Below, in pieces: positions 48,904 through 57,985 of a stretch of DNA of 64,000 bases. Position numbers and translations under genes: made by a program. The stretch spans positions 61,768 through 125,767 of the forward strand of contig JASBRX010000036.1 in NCBI GenBank assembly GCA_030149245.1, written 5' to 3'. Numbering within the stretch: the stretch's first letter is position 1; the number at the start of each line of letters is the position of its first letter. This DNA is from Sphingomonas bacterium (lineage in GTDB: Bacteria; Pseudomonadota; Alphaproteobacteria; Sphingomonadales; Sphingomonadaceae). The notes under the pieces are model-generated. The model worked only from the letters and a program-made list of their open reading frames with translations, was not told where the DNA came from and did not search any database.

Positions 48904-50216
48904 GCCTGTGCCCCGATCAGTTTGCCGTCGTCCACTCCGGTTATCGTCACCGTCACGATCGTCCCAACCTCCGTTTGCCCTGAGCTTGTCGAAGGGCTTT
49001 GCATGTCATTGTCGTCTGGAAGGCGCTTCGACAAGCTCAGCGCAAACGGGGTAGGGTATAGCCGCACCTCCGCGAAATTCTCCGCATGCCCCCGGTCGCC
49101 CGGCCGTTCGACCAGCACCCTCTGCGTCGTCCCGACCATATCGCGCAGCCAGTCCGCCCGCCGCGCCGCCGCGCGCTTGCGCAACGCCGCCGCCCGCGCC
49201 TTGGCCATCCCCAGCGCAACCTGCGGCATCCGCGCCGCCGGGGTGCCCTCGCGCGGGCTATAGGGGAAGATATGCGCGTGCACGATGTCGCAATCGTCGA
49301 TCAGCGCCAGCGTATTGGCGGCCATGCCCTCATCCTCGGTCGGAAAGCCCGCGATCAAATCCGCGCCGATGGCGATCTCGGGCCGCGCCGCCTTCAGCCG
49401 CTCCACCAACGCCACCGATTGCGCCCGCGAATGCCGCCGCTTCATCCGCTTGAGCACCATGTCATCGCCCGCCTGCAGCGACAGATGCACATGCGGCAGC
49501 ACCCGCGCTTCCTGCGTCAACAGCGCGAACAGCCGGTCATCAATCTCGATCCCGTCGAGCGACGACAGCCGCAGCCGCTCGACCGCCGTATGCGCCAGCA
49601 CCCGCTCTACCAACTGCCCCAACGACGGCGCGCCCGGCAAATCGGGCCCGTAGCTCGTCAAATCCACCCCGGTCAGCACGATCTCACGATGCCCGGCCTC
49701 GACCAAAGCCTGCACCCGATCGATCACCGCGCCCGCTGGCACCGACCGGCTGTTGCCGCGCCCGAACGGGATCGCACAGAAAGTGCAGCGATGGTCGCAG
49801 CCATTCTGTACCTCGACGAACGCGCGGACATGCGCGGAAAAACTTGCCGCCAGATGCGGCGCGGTCTGGCGCACCGCCATGATGTCCTGCACCAGTGCCG
49901 CATCGTCGCGTTGCCACGATGCCGGAACCAGCTTTTCGGCATTGCCGATCACCCGGTCCACCTCTGGCATCGCGCCGAACGACGCCGGGTCGATCTGCGC
50001 CGCACAGCCCGTTACCACCAGCTGTGCCGAGGGTCGGGCACGTCGCGCGCGGCGGATCGCCTGGCGTGTCTGGCGCACCGCTTCGTTGGTCACGGCACAG
50101 CTGTTGACCACGACGACATCGCGGGAGCCAAGCAGCGCGCGGATCGTTTCGCTTTCGGCAAGGTTGAGCCGACAGCCAAGGCTGATTACCTCTGGTGCGG
50201 CAATGGAGGACGACAT
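48900..50216 (-). CDS. mtaB: MtaB-like tRNA methylthiotransferase (radical SAM)
   Basis: A 438-residue radical SAM methylthiotransferase with an N-terminal UPF0004 domain (SLGCRLNLAESE, NSCAVTNEA), the SAM cluster motif CDHRCTFC (about residue 141), and a C-terminal TRAM-like segment (VGTIVTVTITGVDDGKLIG). The family adds 2-methylthio to t6A37 of tRNA; lack of an ESR signature favours MtaB over MiaB. Residues about 389-415 are encoded by a palindromic element inserted in the gene, just before the TRAM-like end. The start codon shares CATG with the divergent DUF924 gene. Confidence 0.88.
   Translation of the reverse strand: MSSSIAAPEVISLGCRLNLAESETIRALLGSRDVVVVNSCAVTNEAVRQTRQAIRRARRARPSAQLVVTGCAAQIDPASFGAMPEVDRVIGNAEKLVPASWQRDDAALVQDIMAVRQTAPHLAASFSAHVRAFVEVQNGCDHRCTFCAIPFGRGNSRSVPAGAVIDRVQALVEAGHREIVLTGVDLTSYGPDLPGAPSLGQLVERVLAHTAVERLRLSSLDGIEIDDRLFALLTQEARVLPHVHLSLQAGDDMVLKRMKRRHSRAQSVALVERLKAARPEIAIGADLIAGFPTEDEGMAANTLALIDDCDIVHAHIFPYSPREGTPAARMPQVALGMAKARAAALRKRAAARRADWLRDMVGTTQRVLVERPGDRGHAENFAEVRLYPTPFALSLSKRLPDDNDMQSPSTSSGQTEVGTIVTVTITGVDDGKLIGAQA
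48972..49048. repeat. Palindromic element inside the mtaB coding sequence
   Basis: Two 23-base arms (cgtttgccctgagcttgtcgaag / cttcgacaagctcagcgcaaacg, one mismatch) with a 31-base centre lie in the gene and are read through in frame, adding peptide of the PFALSLSKR...STSSGQTE type. The same element is intergenic at 41188-41254. Confidence 0.92.
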
Positions 50217-50793
50217 GACAGGCGATCTAGAGACGCACGGGGTCGAAGTCCATGCGTGCGCGCAGGCGGTGCTGGACTATTGGTTCGACGAACTGAAGCC
50301 CGAACAGCAATTCGCGAAGGACGATGCGGTCGATGCGGAAATTACGCGCCGCTTTGGTCACGCGCGGGATGTGGTGCTGGCGAGCGGCGCTGCGGGCCGG
50401 CGCGATCACCCCGACGCCTTGCTCGCCGCGGTGATCCTGCTCGACCAGTTCAGCCGCAACATCCATCGCGGCAGCCCGCAAGCCTATGCCGCCGACCCGC
50501 TGGCGCTCGCGCTGACGCTGGAGGCGATCGGCAAGGGCTGGGACGGCGAGATGCCGCCCGAACGCGCCACGTTCCTCTACATGCCGCTGATGCACGCCGA
50601 AAATGCCGAGGCGCAGCGGATGTGCCTCGAGAAATTCATCGCACTGGGACGCCCCGAAAACCTGCGCTTCGCGATGGATCATGCGGTGGTGATCGAACAA
50701 TTCGGCCGCTTCCCGTCGCGCAACGAAGCGCTTGGCCGCGAATCGACGGCGGAGGAGCTGGAGTATCTGAAGCGTCCCGACGCAGGCTGGTGA
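50215..50793 (+). CDS. DUF924 family protein
   Basis: A 192-residue helical protein of DUF924 (VLDYWFDELKPEQQF, LDQFSRNIHRG, FLYMPLMHAE, VIEQFGRFPSRNEALGR), distantly like TPR folds; the function is not established. The ATG at 50215 lies behind a GGAGG site; the track ORF begins far upstream in mtaB shadow. Its start codon and that of mtaB share CATG in opposite directions. Confidence 0.85.
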   Translation: MTGDLETHGVEVHACAQAVLDYWFDELKPEQQFAKDDAVDAEITRRFGHARDVVLASGAAGRRDHPDALLAAVILLDQFSRNIHRGSPQAYAADPLALALTLEAIGKGWDGEMPPERATFLYMPLMHAENAEAQRMCLEKFIALGRPENLRFAMDHAVVIEQFGRFPSRNEALGRESTAEELEYLKRPDAGW

Positions 50794-50800
50794 TCTGAAA

Positions 50801-50938
50801 ATCCTCCCCCGCCAGGGGGAGGTGGCGCCGAAGGCGACGGGGGGGGGGGAGGACGGCGATGCCCCCTCGCCGCAAGCCGATACCCTTCCGCCCCCTCCGT
50901 CAGCTACGCTGACACCTCCCCCTGGCGGGGGAGGATTA
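50801..50938. repeat. GC-rich palindromic intergenic repeat
   Basis: cctcccccgccagggggagg at the left and the near-complement cctccccctggcgggggagg at the right bracket about 140 bases, with an inner G run (ggcgacggggggggg). The same family begins at 63871. It separates convergent genes and likely ends transcription. Confidence 0.85.
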
Positions 50939-50944
50939 AGGTGG

Positions 50945-52603
50945 CTACCCCGCCATCCTGTCCGGGCGCTGCACCGGCAGTTCGCTTTCGATCGTCGGCT
51001 CAACCGGCATCTGAACCAGCAGCCGGCGCTCGGCGAGCAAGCGACGCGCACCGCTGACCGACAGCGGCTTTCCGTAATGCCAGCCCTGCGCCTTGGCACA
51101 GCCCAGCGCCTTCAGCCGCGCCGCGATCGCCTCGTCCTCCACGCCCTCGGCGGTGATCGGCAGGTTGAGGCTTTCGCCCAGCGACACGATCGCGTTGACG
51201 ATCGCCGCCGAATCCGCGCTTTCGTTGAGCGAAATCACGAAGCTCTTGTCGATCTTGATCCGGTCGAACGGCAGCGCGCGCAGATGCGCCAGCGACGAAT
51301 AGCCGGTGCCGAAATCGTCGAGCGCCAGGCGGACGCCCTGATTCTTCAGGCTGCCGACGATCGACTGGGCGAGCGAGAGATTGTCGAACAGCGAGCTTTC
51401 GGTGATCTCCACCTCCAGCCGGCTGGCCGGGAAGCGCGTCTCGGTCAGCACCTTGATGATCTTTTGCGCCAGCCAGGCGTCGCGCAACTGGACCGGCGAG
51501 ATATTGACCGACAAGCTTAGCGAGCTGTCCCAGTCGCGCGCGGCGGTGAATGCCTGGTGCATCAGCGCCAGCGACATGTCGGCAATCAGGCCGGTTTCTT
51601 CGGCGATCGGGATGAACAGCTCCGGGCTGATCAGCCCGCGCGTCGGGTGTTCCCAGCGGGCCAGCACCTCGAACCCGATCAGCTTGCCGGTCTGCAGGTC
51701 GATCTGCTGTTCGAAATAAGGGACGATCTCGCCGCGCGGGATCGCGGTGCGCAGCCCGTTTTCCAGCTCGTTGCGCGTCTGCAGCTCGCGCTCCATCGAA
51801 TGGTCGAACCAGGCATAGCGGTTGCGGCCCGATTTCTTGGCGACATACATCGCAATGTCCGCCGATCGCATCAGCGAATCGACCGACTGGCAATCAAAGT
51901 CCGACCGCGCGATGCCGACCGAACAGCTGACATGCAGCCGCAGCCCTTCGGCCTCGAATGGCTGCGCCATCTGCGCGATCAGCTTCTCCGCGATCCGTTC
52001 GATCAAGTCGGGATGCTGCGGGTCGAACAGGAAGGCGCAGGCGAATTCGTCGCCGCCCAGTCGCGCGGTCAGTGCGATCGGCGGCATCGCGCCGGCAATC
52101 TCGCCCGCCGCCGCGCGCAGCAGCGCGTCGCCGACGGCATGGCCGTGCATGTCGTTGACCGTCTTGAAGTGATCGAGGTCGATGATCATCATCGCCATCG
52201 CCTTGCGCCGCTTTTGTCCGCGCACGAACATCGCTGCGCCTTCTTCGGCCAGGCTGCGGCGGTTGAGGAAGCCGGTGAGCGGGTCGCGGCTCGCCAGCAT
52301 CTGCGCGCGCTCCTCGGCGGCGGCGCGGATGCGTACTTCGTTGCTCAGACCCCGGTGGCGACGCCAGCCAAACAGGATCAGCGCGACGTTGAGCAACAGC
52401 GCGATCACCAATGTGCGATCCGCCGGCGCCGCGCCCTCCAGATAATGGCGCAGCGTCTTCGACAGCACCGAACTGCCGGTCCCGACGAACATCAGGATCG
52501 CGGCCACGCTGATCGCGCCCGTGATCAGGTCCGATCCGGCACCACTGCGTTCGGTGTGATCGTCGTCGATGCCCAGCGACATGCCGGAATTGCTCCCCTT
52601 CAT
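50945..52603 (-). CDS. Membrane GGDEF-EAL protein (cyclic di-GMP synthesis/breakdown)
   Basis: A 552-residue protein: two membrane helices (about 28-50 and 65-82), a GGDEF domain (LDHFKTVND, ARLGGDEFACAF near residue 190), and an EAL domain (GFEVLARWEHP near 320, VNISPVQL, EITESSLFDN, DDFGTGYSS). GGDEF is intact; the EAL signature reads EVL, which is allowed. The protein could make or degrade cyclic di-GMP. The second ATG (52582) has a better GGGGAG site and may be the true start. Confidence 0.92.
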   Translation of the reverse strand: MKGSNSGMSLGIDDDHTERSGAGSDLITGAISVAAILMFVGTGSSVLSKTLRHYLEGAAPADRTLVIALLLNVALILFGWRRHRGLSNEVRIRAAAEERAQMLASRDPLTGFLNRRSLAEEGAAMFVRGQKRRKAMAMMIIDLDHFKTVNDMHGHAVGDALLRAAAGEIAGAMPPIALTARLGGDEFACAFLFDPQHPDLIERIAEKLIAQMAQPFEAEGLRLHVSCSVGIARSDFDCQSVDSLMRSADIAMYVAKKSGRNRYAWFDHSMERELQTRNELENGLRTAIPRGEIVPYFEQQIDLQTGKLIGFEVLARWEHPTRGLISPELFIPIAEETGLIADMSLALMHQAFTAARDWDSSLSLSVNISPVQLRDAWLAQKIIKVLTETRFPASRLEVEITESSLFDNLSLAQSIVGSLKNQGVRLALDDFGTGYSSLAHLRALPFDRIKIDKSFVISLNESADSAAIVNAIVSLGESLNLPITAEGVEDEAIAARLKALGCAKAQGWHYGKPLSVSGARRLLAERRLLVQMPVEPTIESELPVQRPDRMAG

Positions 52604-52825
52604 ATGAACCGGGGATATCCCATGCCGACCGTGTAGAAGGGGTTAAGGCAATCGCAGGAAGAGGGTTAACGTCGCCGCAGTTGCACTTATCTAGGAATGC
52701 GGCTAAGCGCGCCTCCAACCGTTCTCACGAACGCGACGACATATGCCCCCGGGCAACGCTGGCTGACGAGGTTTCGTCCGCCGGCGTTTTATGCGTTTCG
52801 GACGTGAGAGCAATGGGAGAAGCGA

Positions 52826-54310
52826 GTGTTTGACAGTCTGAGCGAACGGCTTGGCGGCGTATTTGACCGTCTCAAGGGCCGTGGCGCGCTGACCGAAGCG
52901 GATGTGCGGACCGCGATGCGCGAAGTGCGTATCGCGCTGCTCGAAGCTGACGTCGCGCTGCCGGTCGCCCGCCAGTTCGTCGACAAGGTGACCGAGGAAG
53001 CGGTCGGCCAGCAGGTGCTGCGCTCGGTCACGCCGGGGCAACAGGTCGTCAAGATCGTCAACGACGCGCTGGTCGCGATGCTCGGCCCCGATACCGCCGA
53101 GCTTCAGATCGACGTTACCCCGCCCGCCGTGATCATGATGGTCGGCCTGCAGGGCTCGGGCAAGACGACCACCACCGCCAAGCTCGCCCGCCTGCTCAAG
53201 AAGCAGGGCAAGAAGGTCATGATGGCGTCGCTCGACGTCAATCGCCCGGCCGCGCAGGAACAGCTGGCGGTGCTCGGCACGCAGATCGAGGTCGCGACCC
53301 TTCCGATCGTCGCGGGTCAGCAGCCGGTCGATATCGGTCGCCGCGCGATGCAGGCCGCGAAGCTGCAGGGCTTCGACGTGCTGATGCTCGACACCGCTGG
53401 CCGCCTGCACGTCGACCAGCAGCTGATGGACGAGATGAAGGCGGTTGCCGACATCTCCAAGCCGCAGGAAATCCTGCTCGTCGTCGACTCGCTGACCGGT
53501 CAGGACGCGGTCAACGTCGCGCAGAACTTCAGCGATCAGGTGCCGCTGACCGGCGTCGTGCTGACCCGCATGGACGGCGATGCCCGCGGCGGCGCGGCGC
53601 TGTCGATGCGCGCGGTCACCGGCAAGCCGATCAAGTTTGCGGGCGTCGGCGAAAAGCTCGACCAGATCGAGCCCTTCCACCCCTCGCGCGTCGCCGGCCG
53701 CATCCTCGGCATGGGTGACGTCGTCTCGCTGGTCGAAAAAGCCGCGCAGGCGATCGAGCAGGAAGACGCCGAGAAGATGGCGGCGCGCTTGGCCAAGGGG
53801 CAGTTCGACATGAACGACCTGCGCAGCCAACTCGCGCAGATGCGCAAGATGGGCGGTCTGGGCGCGCTGGCGGGCATGATCCCCGGCATGAAGAAGGCGC
53901 AGGGCGCGGTCGAACAGGCCGGCGGCGACAAGATCCTGCTGCGCATGGACGCGATCATCACCTCGATGACGGTGAAGGAGCGCGCCAAGCCCGAGCTGAT
54001 CAACGCCAAGCGCAAGATCCGCATCGCCAAGGGTTCGGGCACGACCGTTCAGGACGTGAACAAGCTGCTCAAGATGCATCAGGAAATGTCCACCGCGATG
54101 AAGCGGCTCAAGAAGATGGGCGGCATCAAGGGCATGCTGGGCATGCTCGGCAAGGGCGGCATGGGCGGACTCGGCAACGCGCTCGGCGGCCCCGGCATGG
54201 GCGACATGATGGGCAAGATGGGCGGCCCCGGCGGCGGGCTGCCCGGCCTGCCCGGCGGGGACGGCAACATCCCGCCCGAACTCGCCAAGTTTTTGAACAA
54301 GAAGAAATAG
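52826..54310 (+). CDS. ffh: Signal recognition particle protein Ffh
   Basis: A 494-residue SRP54 homologue: N domain, G domain (GLQGSGKTTT near residue 107, DTAGRLHVD, TRMDGDARGG) and a methionine-rich M domain with a Gly/Met-rich tail. It binds 4.5S RNA and signal peptides and docks on FtsY. GGGAG precedes the start. The 220-base upstream gap shows no gene and should hold the promoter of the ffh-rpsP-rimM group. Confidence 0.96.
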   Translation: MFDSLSERLGGVFDRLKGRGALTEADVRTAMREVRIALLEADVALPVARQFVDKVTEEAVGQQVLRSVTPGQQVVKIVNDALVAMLGPDTAELQIDVTPPAVIMMVGLQGSGKTTTTAKLARLLKKQGKKVMMASLDVNRPAAQEQLAVLGTQIEVATLPIVAGQQPVDIGRRAMQAAKLQGFDVLMLDTAGRLHVDQQLMDEMKAVADISKPQEILLVVDSLTGQDAVNVAQNFSDQVPLTGVVLTRMDGDARGGAALSMRAVTGKPIKFAGVGEKLDQIEPFHPSRVAGRILGMGDVVSLVEKAAQAIEQEDAEKMAARLAKGQFDMNDLRSQLAQMRKMGGLGALAGMIPGMKKAQGAVEQAGGDKILLRMDAIITSMTVKERAKPELINAKRKIRIAKGSGTTVQDVNKLLKMHQEMSTAMKRLKKMGGIKGMLGMLGKGGMGGLGNALGGPGMGDMMGKMGGPGGGLPGLPGGDGNIPPELAKFLNKKK

Positions 54311-54311
54311 C

Positions 54312-54395
54312 CGTCGCCCCGGCGGAGGCCGGGGCCGCCCTGTGGCAAGGCGGGAATACTGAAAACTAGCGGCCCCGGCCTCCGCCGGGGCGACG
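54312..54395. repeat. 27-base perfect inverted repeat between ffh and rpsP
   Basis: The arms cgtcgccccggcggaggcc... (54312-54338) and their exact complement (54369-54395) enclose 30 bases. The stem would be very stable and may end or attenuate ffh transcription. It belongs to the same repeat family as 1282-1433. Confidence 0.9.
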
Positions 54396-54418
54396 AATTG
54401 AGAAGAAGGAAGTACACA

Positions 54419-54913
54419 ATGGCTCTCAGCATGCGTCTGTCGCGTGGCGGTTCGAAGAAGCGCCCTTACTACCGCATCGTCGTTGCCGATGCGCGCTCGC
54501 CCCGCGACGGCAAGTTCATCGAGAAGATCGGCACCTACAACCCGCTGCTCGCCAAGGATGACGAGAAGCGCATCGTGCTCGACACCGACCGTGCGAAGCA
54601 CTGGCTGAGCGTCGGCGCGCAGCCGACCGACCGCGTGGCCCGTTTCCTCGACGTCACCGGCGTCAAGGAGCGCACCGCGAAGAACAACCCGAACAAGGGC
54701 AAGCCGGGCGAAAAGGCCGTCGAGCGCGCCGAAGAAAAGGCCGAGAAGCTGAAGGCCGCCGAGGAAGCCGCCGCCGAAGCCAAGGCCGCTGCCGAAGCCG
54801 CCGCTGCTGCCCCGGCCGAAGAGCCCGCCGCTGAAGAAGCCCCGGCCGCTGCAGAAGCTGCTGCCGAGGAAGCTCCGGCCGCCGAAGCTGGCGAAGAAAA
54901 GGCCGAGGGCTGA
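54419..54913 (+). CDS. rpsP: 30S ribosomal protein S16
   Basis: A 164-residue protein. The first 80 residues are S16 ([35 protein letters not shown]). The C-terminal 75 residues are an Ala/Glu/Lys-rich extension, disordered or helical, also known in other alphaproteobacterial S16 proteins. The start at 54419 matches S16; the track adds seven residues. rimM follows three bases later. Confidence 0.95.
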   Translation: MALSMRLSRGGSKKRPYYRIVVADARSPRDGKFIEKIGTYNPLLAKDDEKRIVLDTDRAKHWLSVGAQPTDRVARFLDVTGVKERTAKNNPNKGKPGEKAVERAEEKAEKLKAAEEAAAEAKAAAEAAAAAPAEEPAAEEAPAAAEAAAEEAPAAEAGEEKAEG

Positions 54914-54916
54914 TCC

Positions 54917-55393
54917 TTGGCGAACGACGCCCCCGTCACGCTCGCCGTCATCATCGGCGCGCACGGCGTGACGGGGGAGGTCCGCCTCAAGGTCTTTGCC
55001 GAAGACCTGTCGGTGCACCGCCGCTTCAACGGCGGCGCGCTGACGCTTAAATCGGTGCGCCCCGGCAATAACGGCGCGATCGCGCGCTTTGCCGAGGTGA
55101 CCGACCGCAACGCGGCCGAAGCGCTGCGCGGCACCGAACTCACCGTCGCGCGCGCCGAACTCCCGCCGCTGGGTGAGGGCGAATATTACCACGCCGACCT
55201 GATCGGCCTGTCCGCCGTCTCCGAAGGCGGCGATCCCATCGGCACCATCGTCACGATCGAGAATTTTGGCGCAGGCGACGTGCTTGAAATCGAAAAGTCC
55301 GACGGCAAGCGCTTCATGGTGCCAATGCGCGCGGAAGCGGTGCCCGCCTGGGACGCGACCACGCTGACCATCGCCGACGGCTGGGTGGACTAA
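54917..55393 (+). CDS. rimM: Ribosome maturation factor RimM
   Basis: A 158-residue RimM with an N-terminal beta-barrel (IIGAHGVTGEVRLKVF) and a PRC-barrel (DLIGLSAVSEGGDPIGTI). It assists 16S rRNA 3'-domain and 30S assembly. The start is TTG (54917). In most bacteria trmD follows; here seven other genes intervene before trmD at 60244. Confidence 0.94.
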   Translation: MANDAPVTLAVIIGAHGVTGEVRLKVFAEDLSVHRRFNGGALTLKSVRPGNNGAIARFAEVTDRNAAEALRGTELTVARAELPPLGEGEYYHADLIGLSAVSEGGDPIGTIVTIENFGAGDVLEIEKSDGKRFMVPMRAEAVPAWDATTLTIADGWVD

Positions 55394-55519
55394 CCGCGCA
55401 TAAAGCGCGCAATCCCGAACTTTTCAGCCAATTGACCGCGCTCGCCGTGGCGCGGACGGCTGTACTCAGCCCAACTCGTGAGAAACACGCTTTACATACC
55501 CAGTGAGTTATATATCCAT

Positions 55520-55858
55520 ATGGCTATGGATGAGTCGCTCGATCTAGCCTTCGCCGCCCTTGCCGATCCCACCCGCCGCGCGATCCTCGCCCGGCTGGCC
55601 AAGGGGGAGGCGACGGTGTCCGAACTCGCCGCGCCGTTCGCGGTCAGCCAGCCCGCCATTTCCAAGCACCTCAAGGTGCTCGAACGCGCCGGCTTTGTCG
55701 AAACCGCCACCGCCGGCCAGTCGCGCCCGCGCCGCCTCAACCGCGCCGCGCTTGCGCTGCCCGCCGATTGGCTCGACCGGCTCGGTGCCGACTGGGATGC
55801 GAAGTTCGACCGCCTCGACGCCTATTTCGCTACGCTCAACACTGGAGACCCCATATGA
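55520..55858 (+). CDS. ArsR-family winged-helix regulator
   Basis: A 112-residue ArsR-type regulator: LAFAALADPTRRAILARLAKGEATVSELAAPFAVSQPAISKHLKVLE, without obvious metal-binding cysteines. It is coupled by ATGA to an AHSA1/SRPBCC gene, a very common pairing. The start is 55520 (or 55526); the track start at 55478 is less likely. The region upstream is AT-rich (gagttatatatccatatgg) and may hold its own operator. Confidence 0.85.
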   Translation: MAMDESLDLAFAALADPTRRAILARLAKGEATVSELAAPFAVSQPAISKHLKVLERAGFVETATAGQSRPRRLNRAALALPADWLDRLGADWDAKFDRLDAYFATLNTGDPI

Positions 55859-56355
55859 CCGACGCCGCTGTGACCCCCGAATTCACGATCCAGCGTACCT
55901 TCGCGGCCCTGATCGAACGCGTGTTCGACGCCTGGGCCGATCCGGTCCAGATGGCGCGCTGGTCGGGACCGGAGGGGACGCAGGTGACCGTGCTCAGCGG
56001 CACCATCGCCACCGGTGCAACGCTCCACGCCCGCTCCGACGCGGCGGATGGCGGCGTGCTCTACACGCTCTGCGATTATCGCACAGTCGATCGCCCCGAC
56101 CATCTCGTCTATGACCAGAGCTTCGCCGATGCCGACGGCAAGATCGTGCCATGCCCGTTCTTCGATGCCTGGCCCGCAACGTTGCGCACCGACATCCGGT
56201 TCGAGTCGGTCGAGGGCGGCACGCGCATCACGCTGCGCTGGATCCCGATCGATCCGACGGCGGAACAGGCGGCCAGCTTCGTCGCGGCGATGGAATCGAT
56301 GACCGGCGGCTGGAGCGGCAGCTTCGACAAGCTCGACAGCTACCTCGCGGCATAA
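55855..56355 (+). CDS. SRPBCC/AHSA1 domain protein
   Basis: A 166-residue START-like protein (FTIQRTFAALIERVFDAWADPVQMARWSGPEG), typical of the AHSA1 group that lies next to ArsR regulators. The fold binds hydrophobic ligands; no specific ligand is known. It starts inside the regulator stop (ATGA). The true start is 55855; the track start adds shadow. Confidence 0.85.
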   Translation: MTDAAVTPEFTIQRTFAALIERVFDAWADPVQMARWSGPEGTQVTVLSGTIATGATLHARSDAADGGVLYTLCDYRTVDRPDHLVYDQSFADADGKIVPCPFFDAWPATLRTDIRFESVEGGTRITLRWIPIDPTAEQAASFVAAMESMTGGWSGSFDKLDSYLAA

Positions 56356-56404
56356 CGCGCGCGGGGGTTTGCGTGCGGGGCGAATTTCTGATTGGCTGCG
56401 CGCC

Positions 56405-57898
56405 ATGAAGTTCCGCCTCGCCGCCCTCGCGCTCGCCCCGCTGCCCGCGCTCGCCCAGACGCCAGCGGGCCAGATCCCGCCCGCTCAGGTGGCCGAGATC
56501 GGCGATCATTTCGCGCGGTATCGCGACCAGAACCGGACCCCCGGCATGGTGTATATGGTCATCAAGGACGGCAAGCCCGCTTTGTCCGCGATGGTCGGGA
56601 CGCAGACCCCCGGCGGTGCGCCGGTCACGCTCGATACGCGCTTCCGCATCGCGTCGATGAGCAAGGCGTTCACCGCGCTCGCGATCCTGCAACTGCGCGA
56701 TGAGGGGCGACTGGTCCTCGACGACCTCGCCGAAAGGCACATCCCCGAAATGCGCGGCTGGACATACCCCACGACCGACAGCCCGCGCATCCGCATCCGC
56801 GACCTGCTCGCGCATGTCGGCGGCATGGTCACCGACGATCCGTGGGGCGACCGGCAACAGGTGCTGAGCGAGGCGGAGTTCAGCGCGATGATCGCGCAGG
56901 GCGTGCCATGGAGCCGCACCGGCGGCATGGCGCACGAATACTCGAACTACGGCTATGCGCTGCTCGGCCGGATCATCACCAATGCGTCGGGCGAACCGTA
57001 TCAGCGTTATATCGGGCGCACGATCCTCAAGCCGCTCGGCATGACCGCGACCACCTACGACATCGCGCAAGTGCCGCGCGACAAGCTCGCGCTGGGCTAT
57101 CGCTGGGAGGATGAGACGTGGGTGGCCGAGCCGGAAATGCGCGATGGCGCGTTCGGGGCGATGGGTGGCATGATCACCACCGCCAATGATTATGCGAAGT
57201 GGGTCGGATTCCTCATCTCCGCCTGGCCCCCGCGCGACGGCGCCGAGACCGGTCCGGTCAAGCGCGCCACGGTGCGCGAGATGGTGCAGGGTCTGAACTT
57301 CGTCCGCGTCGGCCCGCGGCGTGGCGCGCCGGAGGGCGACACGTGCAAGCACGGCACCGCCTATGGCATGGGGCTGCGCATCACCAGCGATTGCGACCTC
57401 GGCACCGCGCTCGAACATGGCGGCGGTTACCCCGGCTATGGCAGCTATGTCGTGCTCGCCCCCGAGCGTGGCATCGCCGCCTTCGCCTTCACCAACAAGA
57501 CCTATACCGCCCCCGCCGTGCCGGTGTGGCAGTCGCTGTGGTCATTGGCGCGGGCAGGGGCAGCGGACCCCCGCGCTGTGCCAATCAATCCGCTATTGGC
57601 GCAAATGCACGACGCCGCCCGCGCCGCCTATGCCGCAGGCGACCTCAAACCGCTCGACGGCAAGCTCGCGATGAACTTCCTGCTCGACCGCGACGCCGCC
57701 CACTGGCGGACGGAATTCGTGCGGATCAAGGCGATGGTCGGCGACTGCCCCACCGCCGAACCGCTACAGCCGACCGGGAACCTCTCAACCGCATTCCGCT
57801 GGAATTGCAGCAAGGGCAAGCTGGACGGCCAGATCCTCCTCGCCCCCACCAACCCGCCGACGATCCAGGCGCTGCGGTTCTTGCCAAGGCCGGATTAA
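56405..57898 (+). CDS. Exported serine hydrolase, beta-lactamase/PBP class C family
   Basis: A 497-residue protein with a signal peptide (FRLAALALAPLPALAQT). Active-site motifs of class C-type serine hydrolases are present: SMSK (nucleophile Ser, about residue 90), YSNYGYALLG (about 180) and HGGGYPGYGS in place of KTG. This is the esterase/D-aminopeptidase-like pattern; beta-lactamase activity cannot be claimed. Start 56405 gives the signal peptide. Confidence 0.88.
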   Translation: MKFRLAALALAPLPALAQTPAGQIPPAQVAEIGDHFARYRDQNRTPGMVYMVIKDGKPALSAMVGTQTPGGAPVTLDTRFRIASMSKAFTALAILQLRDEGRLVLDDLAERHIPEMRGWTYPTTDSPRIRIRDLLAHVGGMVTDDPWGDRQQVLSEAEFSAMIAQGVPWSRTGGMAHEYSNYGYALLGRIITNASGEPYQRYIGRTILKPLGMTATTYDIAQVPRDKLALGYRWEDETWVAEPEMRDGAFGAMGGMITTANDYAKWVGFLISAWPPRDGAETGPVKRATVREMVQGLNFVRVGPRRGAPEGDTCKHGTAYGMGLRITSDCDLGTALEHGGGYPGYGSYVVLAPERGIAAFAFTNKTYTAPAVPVWQSLWSLARAGAADPRAVPINPLLAQMHDAARAAYAAGDLKPLDGKLAMNFLLDRDAAHWRTEFVRIKAMVGDCPTAEPLQPTGNLSTAFRWNCSKGKLDGQILLAPTNPPTIQALRFLPRPD

Positions 57899-57985
57899 AG
57901 ACACGCGCAATCAAAGTGGACGGTCGGCCGATGATTTCGACGCGTGGATTGGATGCCGCCAAGCAAAGATCGTTGGGAAACTACT

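Noticed and set aside
52703-55192. 829-residue minus-strand ORF
   Set aside because: Antisense shadow over ffh, rpsP and rimM; low-complexity His/Asp/Leu composition.
56405-57898. Beta-lactamase resistance gene
   Set aside because: The KTG box is replaced by HGG; this is the broad serine-hydrolase group, and resistance cannot be inferred.
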